A stretch of DNA of 11,189 nucleotides, taken from NCBI GenBank assembly GCA_003354055.1, contig PIVQ01000178.1:1-11189 (forward strand). The letters run 5' to 3'. Below, piece after piece: positions 1 through 7,658 of the stretch. A program made the position numbers and the translations under genes. This DNA comes from Desulfobacteraceae bacterium. GTDB lineage: Bacteria > Desulfobacterota > Desulfobacteria > Desulfobacterales > Desulfobacteraceae. The notes under the pieces were generated by a model, which did no database searches, had not been told where the DNA came from, and was given only the letters and a program-made list of their open reading frames with translations. Positions within the stretch are counted from its first letter, which is position 1. The number at the start of each line of letters is the position of its first letter.

Positions 1-663
1 CAGACCGCCCTGGATGCATTCGGTACCATCGATATCCTCATTAACAATGCCGGAATTCTGCGGGACAAAAGCTTTACCAAAATGTCCGCCGACAACTGGC
101 AGGCGGTTTTGGATGTCCATCTAAACGGGGCTTACAATGTCTCCAAACCGGCCTTTCAAATTATGAAAGACAAGGGCTACGGCAGAATCATCCTCACCGC
201 GTCGGCAGCCGGACTTTACGGCAATTTCGGTCAGACCAACTATTCCGCAGCCAAACTGGCCCTGACAGGTCTTATGAATTCTTTAAAACTGGAAGGGGCA
301 AAGTACAATATACGGGTTAACACGGTGGCCCCTCTGGCTGCCTCCAGACTTACCGAAGATGTTCTGCCGCCCGATCTCTTTGAAAAACTTGCCCCTGAAT
401 TTGTTTCCCCCATGACCCTGCTGCTCTGTTCGGAAGAATGCCCGGTCACCGGCAACATTTATAATGTGGGTGCAGGCTGCTTTAACCGGGCTGCTGTGGT
501 TACGGGACCCGGTGCCGTGATTGGTAACGGTAAGGATATACCAGCCCCGGAGGATGTGTTCGCGGGCATGGAAAAGATCTCGTCCATGGAAGGCGCCAGA
601 CCCTATGACCAGCTCAATGATCTGGTCGGTGACGTCATGGCGCAGTTTACCCCGGACAAATAG
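1..663 (+). CDS. SDR-family 3-hydroxyacyl-CoA dehydrogenase, MFE-2/HSD17B4 type (5' partial)
   Basis: The reading frame is open from base 1, so the gene starts upstream; 220 codons are visible before TAG at 661-663. The N-terminal Rossmann glycine motif is cut off, but the rest of a classical short-chain dehydrogenase is present: NNAG followed by GILRDKSF, the Ser of TASAAG (codon 202-204), and the catalytic Tyr and Lys of NYSAAK (241-243 and 253-255). GILRDKSF and the downstream ASRLTED segment are typical of the dehydrogenase domain of peroxisomal multifunctional enzyme 2, which oxidises (3R)-hydroxyacyl-CoA with NAD+. By hand alignment about two thirds of some 170 residues match the SDR domain of the next gene, so the two are paralogues; this copy has no SCP2 tail. 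The next gene begins 21 nt downstream. Likely role: the 3-hydroxyacyl-CoA dehydrogenation step of beta-oxidation, possibly in a mixed oligomer with the fused SDR. Substrate unknown. Confidence 0.88.
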   Translation, partial: QTALDAFGTIDILINNAGILRDKSFTKMSADNWQAVLDVHLNGAYNVSKPAFQIMKDKGYGRIILTASAAGLYGNFGQTNYSAAKLALTGLMNSLKLEGAKYNIRVNTVAPLAASRLTEDVLPPDLFEKLAPEFVSPMTLLLCSEECPVTGNIYNVGAGCFNRAAVVTGPGAVIGNGKDIPAPEDVFAGMEKISSMEGARPYDQLNDLVGDVMAQFTPDK

Positions 664-684
664 ACTTAAGGAGGAAATCTTAAA

Positions 685-3435
685 ATGATAGGTATTACTT
701 CATACGGTGCATATATTCCGCGATTGAGACTAAGCAGATCTTCCATTGTCCAGGCCATGGGCTGGTTTGCACCGGCCATCATGGCCGTGGCCCAGGGGGA
801 GCGCTCCCTGTGCAATTGGGACGAAGACACCCTGACCATGGCGGTTGCCGCGGCCAGGGACTGCCTGACCGGCATGAGCAAGGAAGATCTGGACGGCCTG
901 TATCTTGCCTCAACAACCCTGCCCTTTGCCGACCGCCAGAACGCAGGGGTGGTGGCAGCTGCCCTGAACCTGAAAGAGAATCTCATCTCCACTGATTTTA
1001 CATCCTCCCAGAAGGTCTCCACCACGGCCTTGATTACCGCCCTGGAAGCGGTACAGGGCGGGAGCCGGAAAAATATAATGGTGGCGGCCACAGATAAAAG
1101 AGATACAAAGGCGGCCTATTTCTATGAAATGTGGTTTGGTGACGGGGCAGCCGCTTTAAGTGTCGGTGATGAAAACGTCATTGCCGAGTATCTGGGGTCC
1201 TACTCCATCTCGGCAGACTTCGCAGACCACTACAGGGGCTCGCTAAATGATTTTGATTACTATTGGGAAGAGCGGTGGAGCAGGAACGAAGGCTACGGTA
1301 AAATTTTGCCAAAGGCCATCAACGGGCTCTTTGACAAGCTGAACATCACCATGGACGATGTGGATACCCTGGTCTACCCCTGCTTTTTTGCGGGGGATCA
1401 TAAAAAGATCGCAAGAAAGCTTGGGGCTACCCCTGAAAAGCTGGTCGACAATCTTCACGAAGTCTGCGGGGAAACCGGTACGGCTCACCCCTTTGTGATG
1501 CTGGTATCCGCCCTGGAAAAGGCTAAGTCCGGGGACCGCATCCTTTTGGCCGGCTACGGACAGGGTGCCAATGCCCTTTACTTTAAAGTGACGGACAATA
1601 TTAAAAATATGGCCCCCCGCAAGGGATTTACCGGCCATATTGAAAATAAAAAGCCCCTGGATAACTACAACAAGTCTCTGAAATTCCGAGACCTGATGAA
1701 AACCGAGATGGGCATCCGGGCCGAAGCTCCCACCCAGACCGCCATGACCGTGCTATACCGGAAAAACAAGATGATTCTGGGGCTTGTCGGGGGGAAATGT
1801 ACCCAGTGTGATACCCCCCAGTTTCCCAAGATGGATATCTGTGTGAATCCCGAATGCGGAGCGGTTTACACCCAGGAAGACTATGAATTTGCCGATATTC
1901 CGGCCCGGATCAAAACATTTACCGCAGACATGCTCTCGGTGTCCGTGGATCCGCCGGCCATGTATGGGATGATCCAGTTTGAAGGGGGCGGCAGGTTTAA
2001 TGCCGACTTTACGGACTGTTCCCAGGATGAGATCCGGGTGGGACTGCCCGTGAGCCTGGAGTTCAAGCGTAAAAGTGTGGACAGTGAGCGGGGCATGGTC
2101 AATTACTTCTGGAAGGCAGTTCCTGTACCGGGTGCTGCTAACCGGCCCGCCGACCTGGATTTCAAGGGGCGCACCGCCATTGTGACAGGAGCCGGTGCCG
2201 GTTTGGGCAGGATCTATGCTCTGGAGCTTGCCAAACGGGGCGCCTCGGTTGTGGTCAATGACCTTGGCGGTGCCAGGGACGGATCAGGTTCCGGTTCATC
2301 TTCCCCTGCTGCAGCAGTGGTGGAGGAGATTGAAGCTGCAGGCGGCAAAGCCGTGGCCAATTTTGACAATGTGGCCACTAAAGAGGGGGGCGAAAATATT
2401 GTTAAGACCGCCATGGATACATTCGGCAGTGTGGATATCCTGATCAACAACGCAGGGATCTTAAGAGACAAAAGTTTTCTGAAAATGGAACCTGAGAACT
2501 GGTCAGCCGTTCTGGATGTCCACCTGAACGGATCCTATCACGTGACCCGTCATGCCTTCCCCATTATGAAGGAGAGAGGATTCGGCAGGATTATCATGAC
2601 CACTTCGGCTGCAGGGCTTTACGGCAACTTCGGCCAGACCAACTATTCGGCCGCCAAAATGGGAATCGTCGGCCTGATGAATACCCTGAAAATCGAAGGG
2701 GCCAAGTACAATATCAAGACCAATACAGTGGCCCCCATGGCCGCCTCCAGGCTGACCGAAGATATCCTTCCCCCAAATCTTTTAGAGCAGATGAAACCTG
2801 AGTTTGTGGCACCCCTGGTGCTGTATCTTGCCTCAGACCTGTGCGCCGAGAGCGGGGCCATCCTCAATGCAGGCATGGGATATTATAACAGGGCCGCAGT
2901 GGTCACAGGACCCACAACTCAGCTGGGTGAAGGCAAGATTCCGCCCACACCCGAGATGATCCTGGAAAACTGGGACAGAATCAACACCCTGGACGGGGCC
3001 CAGGAGTTCCCCGATATCAATGCCGCTCTGGGCGCTATTCTCAACCCGCCGGCGCCAGGTTCGGGCCAACAAGAAACATCTGCTGAACGTTCTGAGTCCG
3101 GCGGTGGCAGTGATGTCAGCCTGGAAGAGATCTTCAACCAGATGGGGGAAAACTTTGATCCGGATGCCGCCTCAGGTGTGGATGTGATTTTCCAGTTCAA
3201 TATTGCGGGTGCAGGCGGCGGGGATTATGCCTGTGTGATACGAAATCAGACCTGTGAAATCGACAAGGGGCAGCACGGAAGCCCGGGGTGTACCCTGAAG
3301 ATGGAAGCCTGCGATTTTACACAGATGATGGAAGGTTCCCTGCCACCTATGCAGGCCTACACATCGGGCAAGTTGATTATCGAAGGGGATATCATGAAAT
3401 CCCAACTCATCGAAAAGCTGTTTAAGATCAGTTAA
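685..3435 (+). CDS. Four-domain fusion: HMG-CoA-synthase-like / DUF35 Zn-ribbon-OB / MFE-2-type SDR / SCP2
   Basis: The protein has 916 residues; ATG follows GGAGG with good spacing. Residues 1 to about 320 look like the archaeal/bacterial HMG-CoA synthase (thiolase) fold, opening with GITSYGAYIPR. Against the remembered family pattern, the active-site Glu, Cys and His positions hold Thr77, Ser107 and Pro232, so this part is probably non-catalytic. Residues about 335-480 form a DUF35 domain: a zinc ribbon with Cys372, Cys375, Cys386 and Cys391, then an OB fold. Residues about 490-787 are a complete SDR of MFE-2 type: TGAGAGLG at 501-508, NNAG at 588-591, catalytic Ser641, Tyr654 and Lys658. 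A Pro/Gly/Ser-rich linker (788-812) leads to an SCP2 sterol-carrier domain (813-916) ending in the typical GKLIIEGD segment. DUF35 proteins are known partners of this kind of thiolase, and a thiolase gene follows 10 nt later. Inferred role: a cytoplasmic scaffold and dehydrogenase that binds the acyl-CoA and passes the 3-oxoacyl product to the thiolase. The MFE-2 hydratase domain is absent. The frame is continuous and no internal ribosome site or start was seen at the domain joints, arguing against an artefactual fusion. Confidence 0.9.
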   Translation: MIGITSYGAYIPRLRLSRSSIVQAMGWFAPAIMAVAQGERSLCNWDEDTLTMAVAAARDCLTGMSKEDLDGLYLASTTLPFADRQNAGVVAAALNLKENLISTDFTSSQKVSTTALITALEAVQGGSRKNIMVAATDKRDTKAAYFYEMWFGDGAAALSVGDENVIAEYLGSYSISADFADHYRGSLNDFDYYWEERWSRNEGYGKILPKAINGLFDKLNITMDDVDTLVYPCFFAGDHKKIARKLGATPEKLVDNLHEVCGETGTAHPFVMLVSALEKAKSGDRILLAGYGQGANALYFKVTDNIKNMAPRKGFTGHIENKKPLDNYNKSLKFRDLMKTEMGIRAEAPTQTAMTVLYRKNKMILGLVGGKCTQCDTPQFPKMDICVNPECGAVYTQEDYEFADIPARIKTFTADMLSVSVDPPAMYGMIQFEGGGRFNADFTDCSQDEIRVGLPVSLEFKRKSVDSERGMVNYFWKAVPVPGAANRPADLDFKGRTAIVTGAGAGLGRIYALELAKRGASVVVNDLGGARDGSGSGSSSPAAAVVEEIEAAGGKAVANFDNVATKEGGENIVKTAMDTFGSVDILINNAGILRDKSFLKMEPENWSAVLDVHLNGSYHVTRHAFPIMKERGFGRIIMTTSAAGLYGNFGQTNYSAAKMGIVGLMNTLKIEGAKYNIKTNTVAPMAASRLTEDILPPNLLEQMKPEFVAPLVLYLASDLCAESGAILNAGMGYYNRAAVVTGPTTQLGEGKIPPTPEMILENWDRINTLDGAQEFPDINAALGAILNPPAPGSGQQETSAERSESGGGSDVSLEEIFNQMGENFDPDAASGVDVIFQFNIAGAGGGDYACVIRNQTCEIDKGQHGSPGCTLKMEACDFTQMMEGSLPPMQAYTSGKLIIEGDIMKSQLIEKLFKIS

Positions 3436-3445
3436 GGAGGCTGCC

Positions 3446-4657
3446 ATGGCCAAAGGAATAAAAGATAAAGTTGCAATTCTCGGTATGGGATGTACGAAAT
3501 TCGGCGAGCGGTGGGATGTGGGGTCGGAAGAACTTATGGTGGAAGCCTTTATGGAATGCCTGGCCGATGCCGGCATCGAAAAAAAAGAGATTGGGGCGGC
3601 CTGGTTCGGTACCTGTTTTGACGAAGGGGGCGTTGGCAAGAGTGCCCTGTCACTGTCCACCACCCTGCGGCTGCCCTTTATCCCGGCGACGAGAGTGGAA
3701 AACTATTGTGCCACCGGCAGTGAAGCCTTCAGGGGGGCCTGCTATGCCGTGGCCTCCGGGGCCTACGATATCTGCCTGGCCCTTGGTGTGGAAAAGCTCA
3801 AGGACACGGGGTTCGGCGGACTGCCCAGTTTCACCGGCTCAAACTCCGGCAGCCTGAATTGGCAATGGTATCCCAATATGACGGCACCGGGCAGCTTTGC
3901 CCAACTGGCCCCGGCTTACGGGGCCAAGTACCGTGTGGATGACAAGGATATCAAACGGGCCATGGCCCATATTTCCACCAAGAGCCATGCCAACGGGGTG
4001 AAAAATCCCAAGGCCCATTTACAGAAAGAAGTCACCATTGAACAGGTGATGAATTCACCCATAATTGCACATCCTCTTGGGCTTTTCGACTGCTGTGGGG
4101 TCAGTGACGGAGCTGCCTGCGCCATTGTCACAACTCCCGAGATCGCCAAAAAACTCGGCAAGACCGATGTGGTGTCGGTCAAGGCCCTTCAGCTCTCATT
4201 GAGTTCCGGCGAGGAAATGGGCTTTAACGACTGGGATGGGGATCATTTCATGACCACCACCCGGTGCTCTACCCAGGCCTATAAGGAGGCCGGTATCACC
4301 AATCCCAGAAAGGAGATCTCCATGATGGAGGTCCATGACTGCTTTTCCATCACCGAGCTTGTGACCATGGAAGACCTTCATATCTCCGAACGGGGCCGGG
4401 CAGTTCATGACGTCCTGGAGGGGGTCTACGACCATGACGGCCAGGTGCCCTGCCAGGTGGACGGCGGGCTGAAATGTTTCGGCCATCCTATCGGCGCCTC
4501 CGGCCTGCGCATGCTCTATGAGATGTATCTCCAGCTCAACGGAAGGGCGGGCGAGCGGCAGCTTGATGATCCGCAATTGGGTCTGACCCATAACCTGGGG
4601 GGATTTCCCAGTGCTAATGTTTGCAGTATTTCCATTGTGGGCAAATACGGGGACTGA
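3446..4657 (+). CDS. Thiolase (acetyl-CoA C-acyltransferase), SCP-x/archaeal type
   Basis: 403 residues, a normal length for the SCP-x-like thiolase family. The ribosome site AAGGAGG overlaps the TAA stop of the preceding fusion gene and sits 5 nt before ATG, so translation is probably coupled. Catalytic features visible: nucleophilic Cys88 in the context NYCATGSEA, His297 in HDCF, and Cys344/His347 in KCFGHPIGASG, followed by a C-terminal NLGG loop. The enzyme would cleave 3-oxoacyl-CoA with CoA to acetyl- or propionyl-CoA plus a shortened acyl-CoA. Thiolases of this branch (archaeal acetoacetyl-CoA thiolase, BbsB of anaerobic toluene degradation, steroid side-chain aldolases) work with a DUF35 zinc-ribbon protein. 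Here that partner is the DUF35 section of the gene just upstream. The family is certain; the chain specificity is not. SCP-x thiolases accept 2-methyl-branched substrates, which would fit the racemase-like gene in the cluster. Confidence 0.92.
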   Translation: MAKGIKDKVAILGMGCTKFGERWDVGSEELMVEAFMECLADAGIEKKEIGAAWFGTCFDEGGVGKSALSLSTTLRLPFIPATRVENYCATGSEAFRGACYAVASGAYDICLALGVEKLKDTGFGGLPSFTGSNSGSLNWQWYPNMTAPGSFAQLAPAYGAKYRVDDKDIKRAMAHISTKSHANGVKNPKAHLQKEVTIEQVMNSPIIAHPLGLFDCCGVSDGAACAIVTTPEIAKKLGKTDVVSVKALQLSLSSGEEMGFNDWDGDHFMTTTRCSTQAYKEAGITNPRKEISMMEVHDCFSITELVTMEDLHISERGRAVHDVLEGVYDHDGQVPCQVDGGLKCFGHPIGASGLRMLYEMYLQLNGRAGERQLDDPQLGLTHNLGGFPSANVCSISIVGKYGD

Positions 4658-4668
4658 TCTTTACCCAA

Positions 4669-4714
4669 GCCCCGGGCCGTAAGCGCCCGGGGCAATGGTC
4701 CTTTTCTTCTTTTT
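4669..4714 (+). terminator. Strong GC hairpin after the thiolase gene, possible terminator or attenuator
   Basis: A perfect 9-bp inverted repeat, GCCCCGGGC (4669-4677) and GCCCGGGGC (4685-4693), encloses a 7-nt loop 11 nt after the thiolase stop. It is followed by AATGG and then a pyrimidine stretch rich in T (about 4698-4714), not an immediate T-run. This is a plausible but imperfect intrinsic terminator. It may stop only part of the transcripts, dividing the thiolase/SDR genes from the ligase/ACAD genes, or it may protect the 3' end of the upstream message. Confidence 0.5.
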
Positions 4715-4717
4715 CAA

Positions 4718-4736
4718 CCGGACTGATACGGTCCGG
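4718..4736 (+). other. Second hairpin in the thiolase-ligase gap
   Basis: CCGGACTG (4718-4725) pairs with CGGTCCGG (4729-4736), with one T-G wobble and a 3-nt ATA loop. It is not followed by a T-run. It lies 25 nt after the first hairpin in the only sizeable gap of the cluster (4658-4807). The rest of the gap up to the ligase ribosome site (a G-run at about 4798-4803) is more AT-rich and could hold a promoter, but I see no convincing -35/-10 pair there. Confidence 0.4.
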
Positions 4737-4807
4737 CCTTATCCCTCAATCCAGAGGACCATGCATCCTGACTTGTTTTATTAACCATTCAGCAAAAGGG
4801 GGGAAAT

Positions 4808-6496
4808 ATGATTTTAGCATCCAGGGATACCATCAACCATTACATGGAAACCGGGGTCTATTCAGACCTGACACTTATGGATCGACTGGCCGTTCATGTG
4901 GAAAATAACCCTGACAGGATTTGTATTGCAGACCCGCCCAATCGCAAGGATTTGAACGGGATTGAACCGGAGCGCCTTACCTATGAGAAGTTTCAATCCG
5001 CCATAGATGCCACGGCCCATGGACTTGTGAAGCTGGGGCTTGAAAAGGATGATGTGGTCATGGTTCAGCTTCCCAACACCTGGGAACTTGCCATGCTGTA
5101 CTTTGCCGTTTCCAAAGCCGGAGGTATCATTTCTCCGGCCCCTGTACTGTGGCGGGAGGCAGAGCTCGGGTATATTGCAGGCTTGACCGAGGCAAAGTTC
5201 TTTATTACTCTGGATACGTTCAATAAATTCAACCATTTTGAGATGGGAAAGAGACTGGCAGAAGAACATCCCCGGCTCACCCATGTGCTGAATCTTAGGG
5301 ATGTCCGGAAAATGAGTTCCGAGGCGTCAGATGCCCGCCGGGATCTCACCCGTCGGGCTCTTACCAGCCTCGACCACATCCGGGTCGATGCGAACGATAT
5401 CTTTACCATCTGCTGGACATCCGGTACCGAGGCCAATCCCAAGGGCTGCCCTTTGAGCCACAACAATTGGGCGGGGATGGCAGCTGTCCAGGACGCCGCA
5501 GGAATGAAGGCCGGGGATGTGATGCTTACGGCAGGTCCCCTGGTGAATATGGCATCGGTGGGAACGGTATTTATTCCCTGGACGGTTTTAGGCGGGACCC
5601 TGATTCTTCACCATCCCTTTGATCCTAATGCCTTTATGCATCAGATCATGACGGAAAAACCAAATTACACCCTTCTGGTGCCGGCCCTGGCCAATATGCT
5701 TGCCAAGCACCCGTCGGTGGATCAGTTTGACTTGAGTTCCTTTCGGACCATTACCCTGGGATCAGCACCGCCCTCTCTCTGGACTATGCAGGAGTTCAAG
5801 AAACGTTGGGACATCGATATCGGTAATATCTGGGGTCAGAATGAAGGCACAGGGTTTATCTCCGGTATCGAAGATGTGCCCAATATGGAGATCCGGGCCA
5901 CCTCCTTTCCCCATTACGGGAAAAAAGGGGTGGCCTGGAAAACCGTTGCCTCCAAACATATCATTGCCAAACTGGTGGATCCCATGGACAAAGAAGTCAC
6001 CGAAATCGGAAAGGTGGGGGAACTGGTTTACAAGGGCCCGGGCGTAATTGCCGGATATTACAAGGCCCCGGATATCACTAAAACCAGTTTTACCGATGAT
6101 GGATTTTTCAGGAGCGGTGATATTTTCAGAGTCGAAGAAAACGATTGTATCTCATTTTATGAACGGGCCAAGGACATCATCATCCGGGGTGGTTACAATA
6201 TCAGCTCCCAGGAAATCGAGAACTATCTTGTGGCCCATCCCAAGGTTCAGGATCTGGCAGTGGTCGGTATGCCTGATGAGAAGCTGGGTGAGAAAATGTG
6301 TGTGTATGCCGTACCGGCACAGGAGGTGACCCTTGTTCTGGATGACCTGGTTTCCTTTTTAGAGGACAACGGGGTGGCCAGGTACAAGCATCCGGAACGT
6401 ATGGAAATCGTTGATGTTATCCCCAGAAACCCTGTGGGCAAGGTGCTGAAAAAAACGTTGAGACAGGATATAATATCAAAATTGGAAATGGAGTAA
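4808..6496 (+). CDS. AMP-forming acyl-CoA ligase (ANL superfamily, DhbE-like)
   Basis: 562 residues, usual for the family. It activates a carboxylic acid with ATP to an acyl-adenylate and then to acyl-CoA. Visible core motifs: the phosphate-binding loop TSGTEANPKG at 204-213, the adenine/aromatic motif WGQNEGTG at 342-349, ribose-binding Asp438 in RSGD, the hinge ERAKD at 452-456 followed by IIRGGYNISSQEIE, and the C-terminal catalytic Lys545 in NPVGKVLKK. The C-terminal part (PERMEIVDVIPRNPVGK) recalls the 2,3-dihydroxybenzoate/cyclohexane- and aryl-acid ligase branch, so cyclic or aromatic acids are possible as well as fatty acids. ATG follows a G-rich ribosome site. The gene opens the second block of the cluster after the 150-nt hairpin-bearing gap, and its stop is adjacent to the start of the next gene. 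Within the cluster it is the most obvious entry step, feeding the dehydrogenases downstream. Confidence 0.92.
   Translation: MILASRDTINHYMETGVYSDLTLMDRLAVHVENNPDRICIADPPNRKDLNGIEPERLTYEKFQSAIDATAHGLVKLGLEKDDVVMVQLPNTWELAMLYFAVSKAGGIISPAPVLWREAELGYIAGLTEAKFFITLDTFNKFNHFEMGKRLAEEHPRLTHVLNLRDVRKMSSEASDARRDLTRRALTSLDHIRVDANDIFTICWTSGTEANPKGCPLSHNNWAGMAAVQDAAGMKAGDVMLTAGPLVNMASVGTVFIPWTVLGGTLILHHPFDPNAFMHQIMTEKPNYTLLVPALANMLAKHPSVDQFDLSSFRTITLGSAPPSLWTMQEFKKRWDIDIGNIWGQNEGTGFISGIEDVPNMEIRATSFPHYGKKGVAWKTVASKHIIAKLVDPMDKEVTEIGKVGELVYKGPGVIAGYYKAPDITKTSFTDDGFFRSGDIFRVEENDCISFYERAKDIIIRGGYNISSQEIENYLVAHPKVQDLAVVGMPDEKLGEKMCVYAVPAQEVTLVLDDLVSFLEDNGVARYKHPERMEIVDVIPRNPVGKVLKKTLRQDIISKLEME
6490..6493 (+). 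promoter_or_regulatory. Ribosome site for the first ACAD, favouring ATG at 6500 over GTG at 6497
   Basis: GGAG lies at 6490-6493 within the last codons of the ligase gene. It is 6 nt before ATG 6500 but only 3 nt before GTG 6497, so the ATG is the better start. The stop codon of the ligase (6494-6496) lies between, which suggests translational coupling. Confidence 0.5.
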
Positions 6497-6499
6497 GTG

Positions 6500-7648
6500 A
6501 TGACCCTTGAATTGAACAAATCTCAAAAGCAGATTCAAAAGGCAGCCTGGGAATTCGCCCGGGGTGAATTTGATAAGGATGAGATTCTGGAGCTGGAAAA
6601 GGCAGGTGTATTTCCACAAAAAATCTGGGAAAAAGCCGCAGACTTAGGATTTATCGGGCTCCACTTTGAAGAGGACTATTCCGGAGGCGGCCTAGGAGTC
6701 TTTGACACCCTGCTGACGGCTGAGGCCTTTTGCAGAAAGGATTCCTCCTGCGGCATGGCCCTTACGCTCGCGGGATTTGCCGGTGAACTTATCATGGCGG
6801 CCGGTACCCCGGATCAAAAGCAGCGGTATCTTGAGCCCGTGGCCCTGGGGAAAACCCTTTGCGGGGGCGCTTTTTTCGAACCTGAATCCGGGTATGAGTT
6901 GTCCTCTATCCGCACTCGTGCGGTTCAGGAAATGGGAATGTGGGTGATTACCGGTAAAAAGACCCGGGTGGTCAATGGAGAAGGAGCATACTTTTATCCG
7001 GTCCTCTGCGAAACAAAAGAGGGCCCCGGTCTGATCCTGGTGGAAAAAGAGGCACCGGGGCTGACCGTCATTCCCATGGCCAGGAAGCTTGGTAACACCA
7101 TGACCCCCTGGGCCGATCTTGAGTTCGACAGGGTAAAGGTGGGCCCGGATCAGTTTTTAAGTGTTCCCGGCAGAGGACTGGACCTGGTCGAAGGTTTTCT
7201 GGACCAGGCCCGGCTGCTCAACGCCGGTATGGCCTTAGGCATTGCCCAGGGTGCCATGGACAGAACCCTTTCCTATGCAAAAGAGCGGGAGCAGTTCGGA
7301 CGGAAAATTGCCTCTTTTCAGCATCTTCGTCACAAGATCGCGGACATGGCATTGAAAATTGAACTGGCCCGCGGCATTGCCTACGGGGCAGCGCAAGCTT
7401 GGGACAATAAAAATAAGGCACAGGTTCTGTCGGCCATGGCCATGGAATATGCCTGTGAGGCTGCCGAGGCCGTGGCGGATGAGGCGGTTCAGATCCACGG
7501 GGGGTACGGATATATGCACGAGGGAGAGGTGGAGCATTTTTACAGGGATGCCAAATTCTTAAGGCTGTTCTGCTCAAATCCTGTGGTGCGCAAGGATATC
7601 ATTGCCAAGGCCGCCATAGGTAAGCTGAAACCGGCAACCATCAAATAG
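6500..7648 (+). CDS. Acyl-CoA dehydrogenase family protein, probably non-catalytic subunit
   Basis: 382 residues from ATG 6500 (383 from GTG 6497), a standard ACAD length with the usual order of alpha, beta and alpha domains. The fold is clear from the FAD/tetramer motifs REQFGRKIASFQHLRHKIADM (broken here: REQFG at about residues 262-266) and IHGGYGY near residue 334. Two features are odd. The normal TEPxAGSD flavin motif in the middle domain reads FEPESGYE. The catalytic glutamate is missing at both positions used in the family: the C-terminal site reads LFCSNP with Cys358 where YEGT is usual, and the helix-G site used by isovaleryl- and long-chain ACADs reads LDQARL with Ala237. It probably either pairs with the next gene product as a structural and flavin-binding subunit or has a changed reaction. 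It starts 3 nt after the ligase stop and ends 10 nt before the second ACAD gene. Confidence 0.88.
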   Translation: MTLELNKSQKQIQKAAWEFARGEFDKDEILELEKAGVFPQKIWEKAADLGFIGLHFEEDYSGGGLGVFDTLLTAEAFCRKDSSCGMALTLAGFAGELIMAAGTPDQKQRYLEPVALGKTLCGGAFFEPESGYELSSIRTRAVQEMGMWVITGKKTRVVNGEGAYFYPVLCETKEGPGLILVEKEAPGLTVIPMARKLGNTMTPWADLEFDRVKVGPDQFLSVPGRGLDLVEGFLDQARLLNAGMALGIAQGAMDRTLSYAKEREQFGRKIASFQHLRHKIADMALKIELARGIAYGAAQAWDNKNKAQVLSAMAMEYACEAAEAVADEAVQIHGGYGYMHEGEVEHFYRDAKFLRLFCSNPVVRKDIIAKAAIGKLKPATIK

Positions 7649-7658
7649 GGGAAGGGAT

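Noticed and set aside
2095..2200. Possibility that the fusion is two genes joined by a sequencing error
   Set aside because: The frame is continuous from DUF35 into the SDR, with a short Pro/Ala linker and no ribosome site plus start at the junction, so a genuine fusion is more likely.
3172..3663. Minus-strand open frame across the fusion-thiolase junction
   Set aside because: It spans the end of the SCP2 domain and the start of the thiolase, both clearly coding on the plus strand; composition looks like an antisense shadow.
4740..4800. Sigma-70 promoter before the ligase gene
   Set aside because: The stretch is AT-richer and has TTGTTT-like text, but no -35/-10 pair with proper spacing that I could defend.
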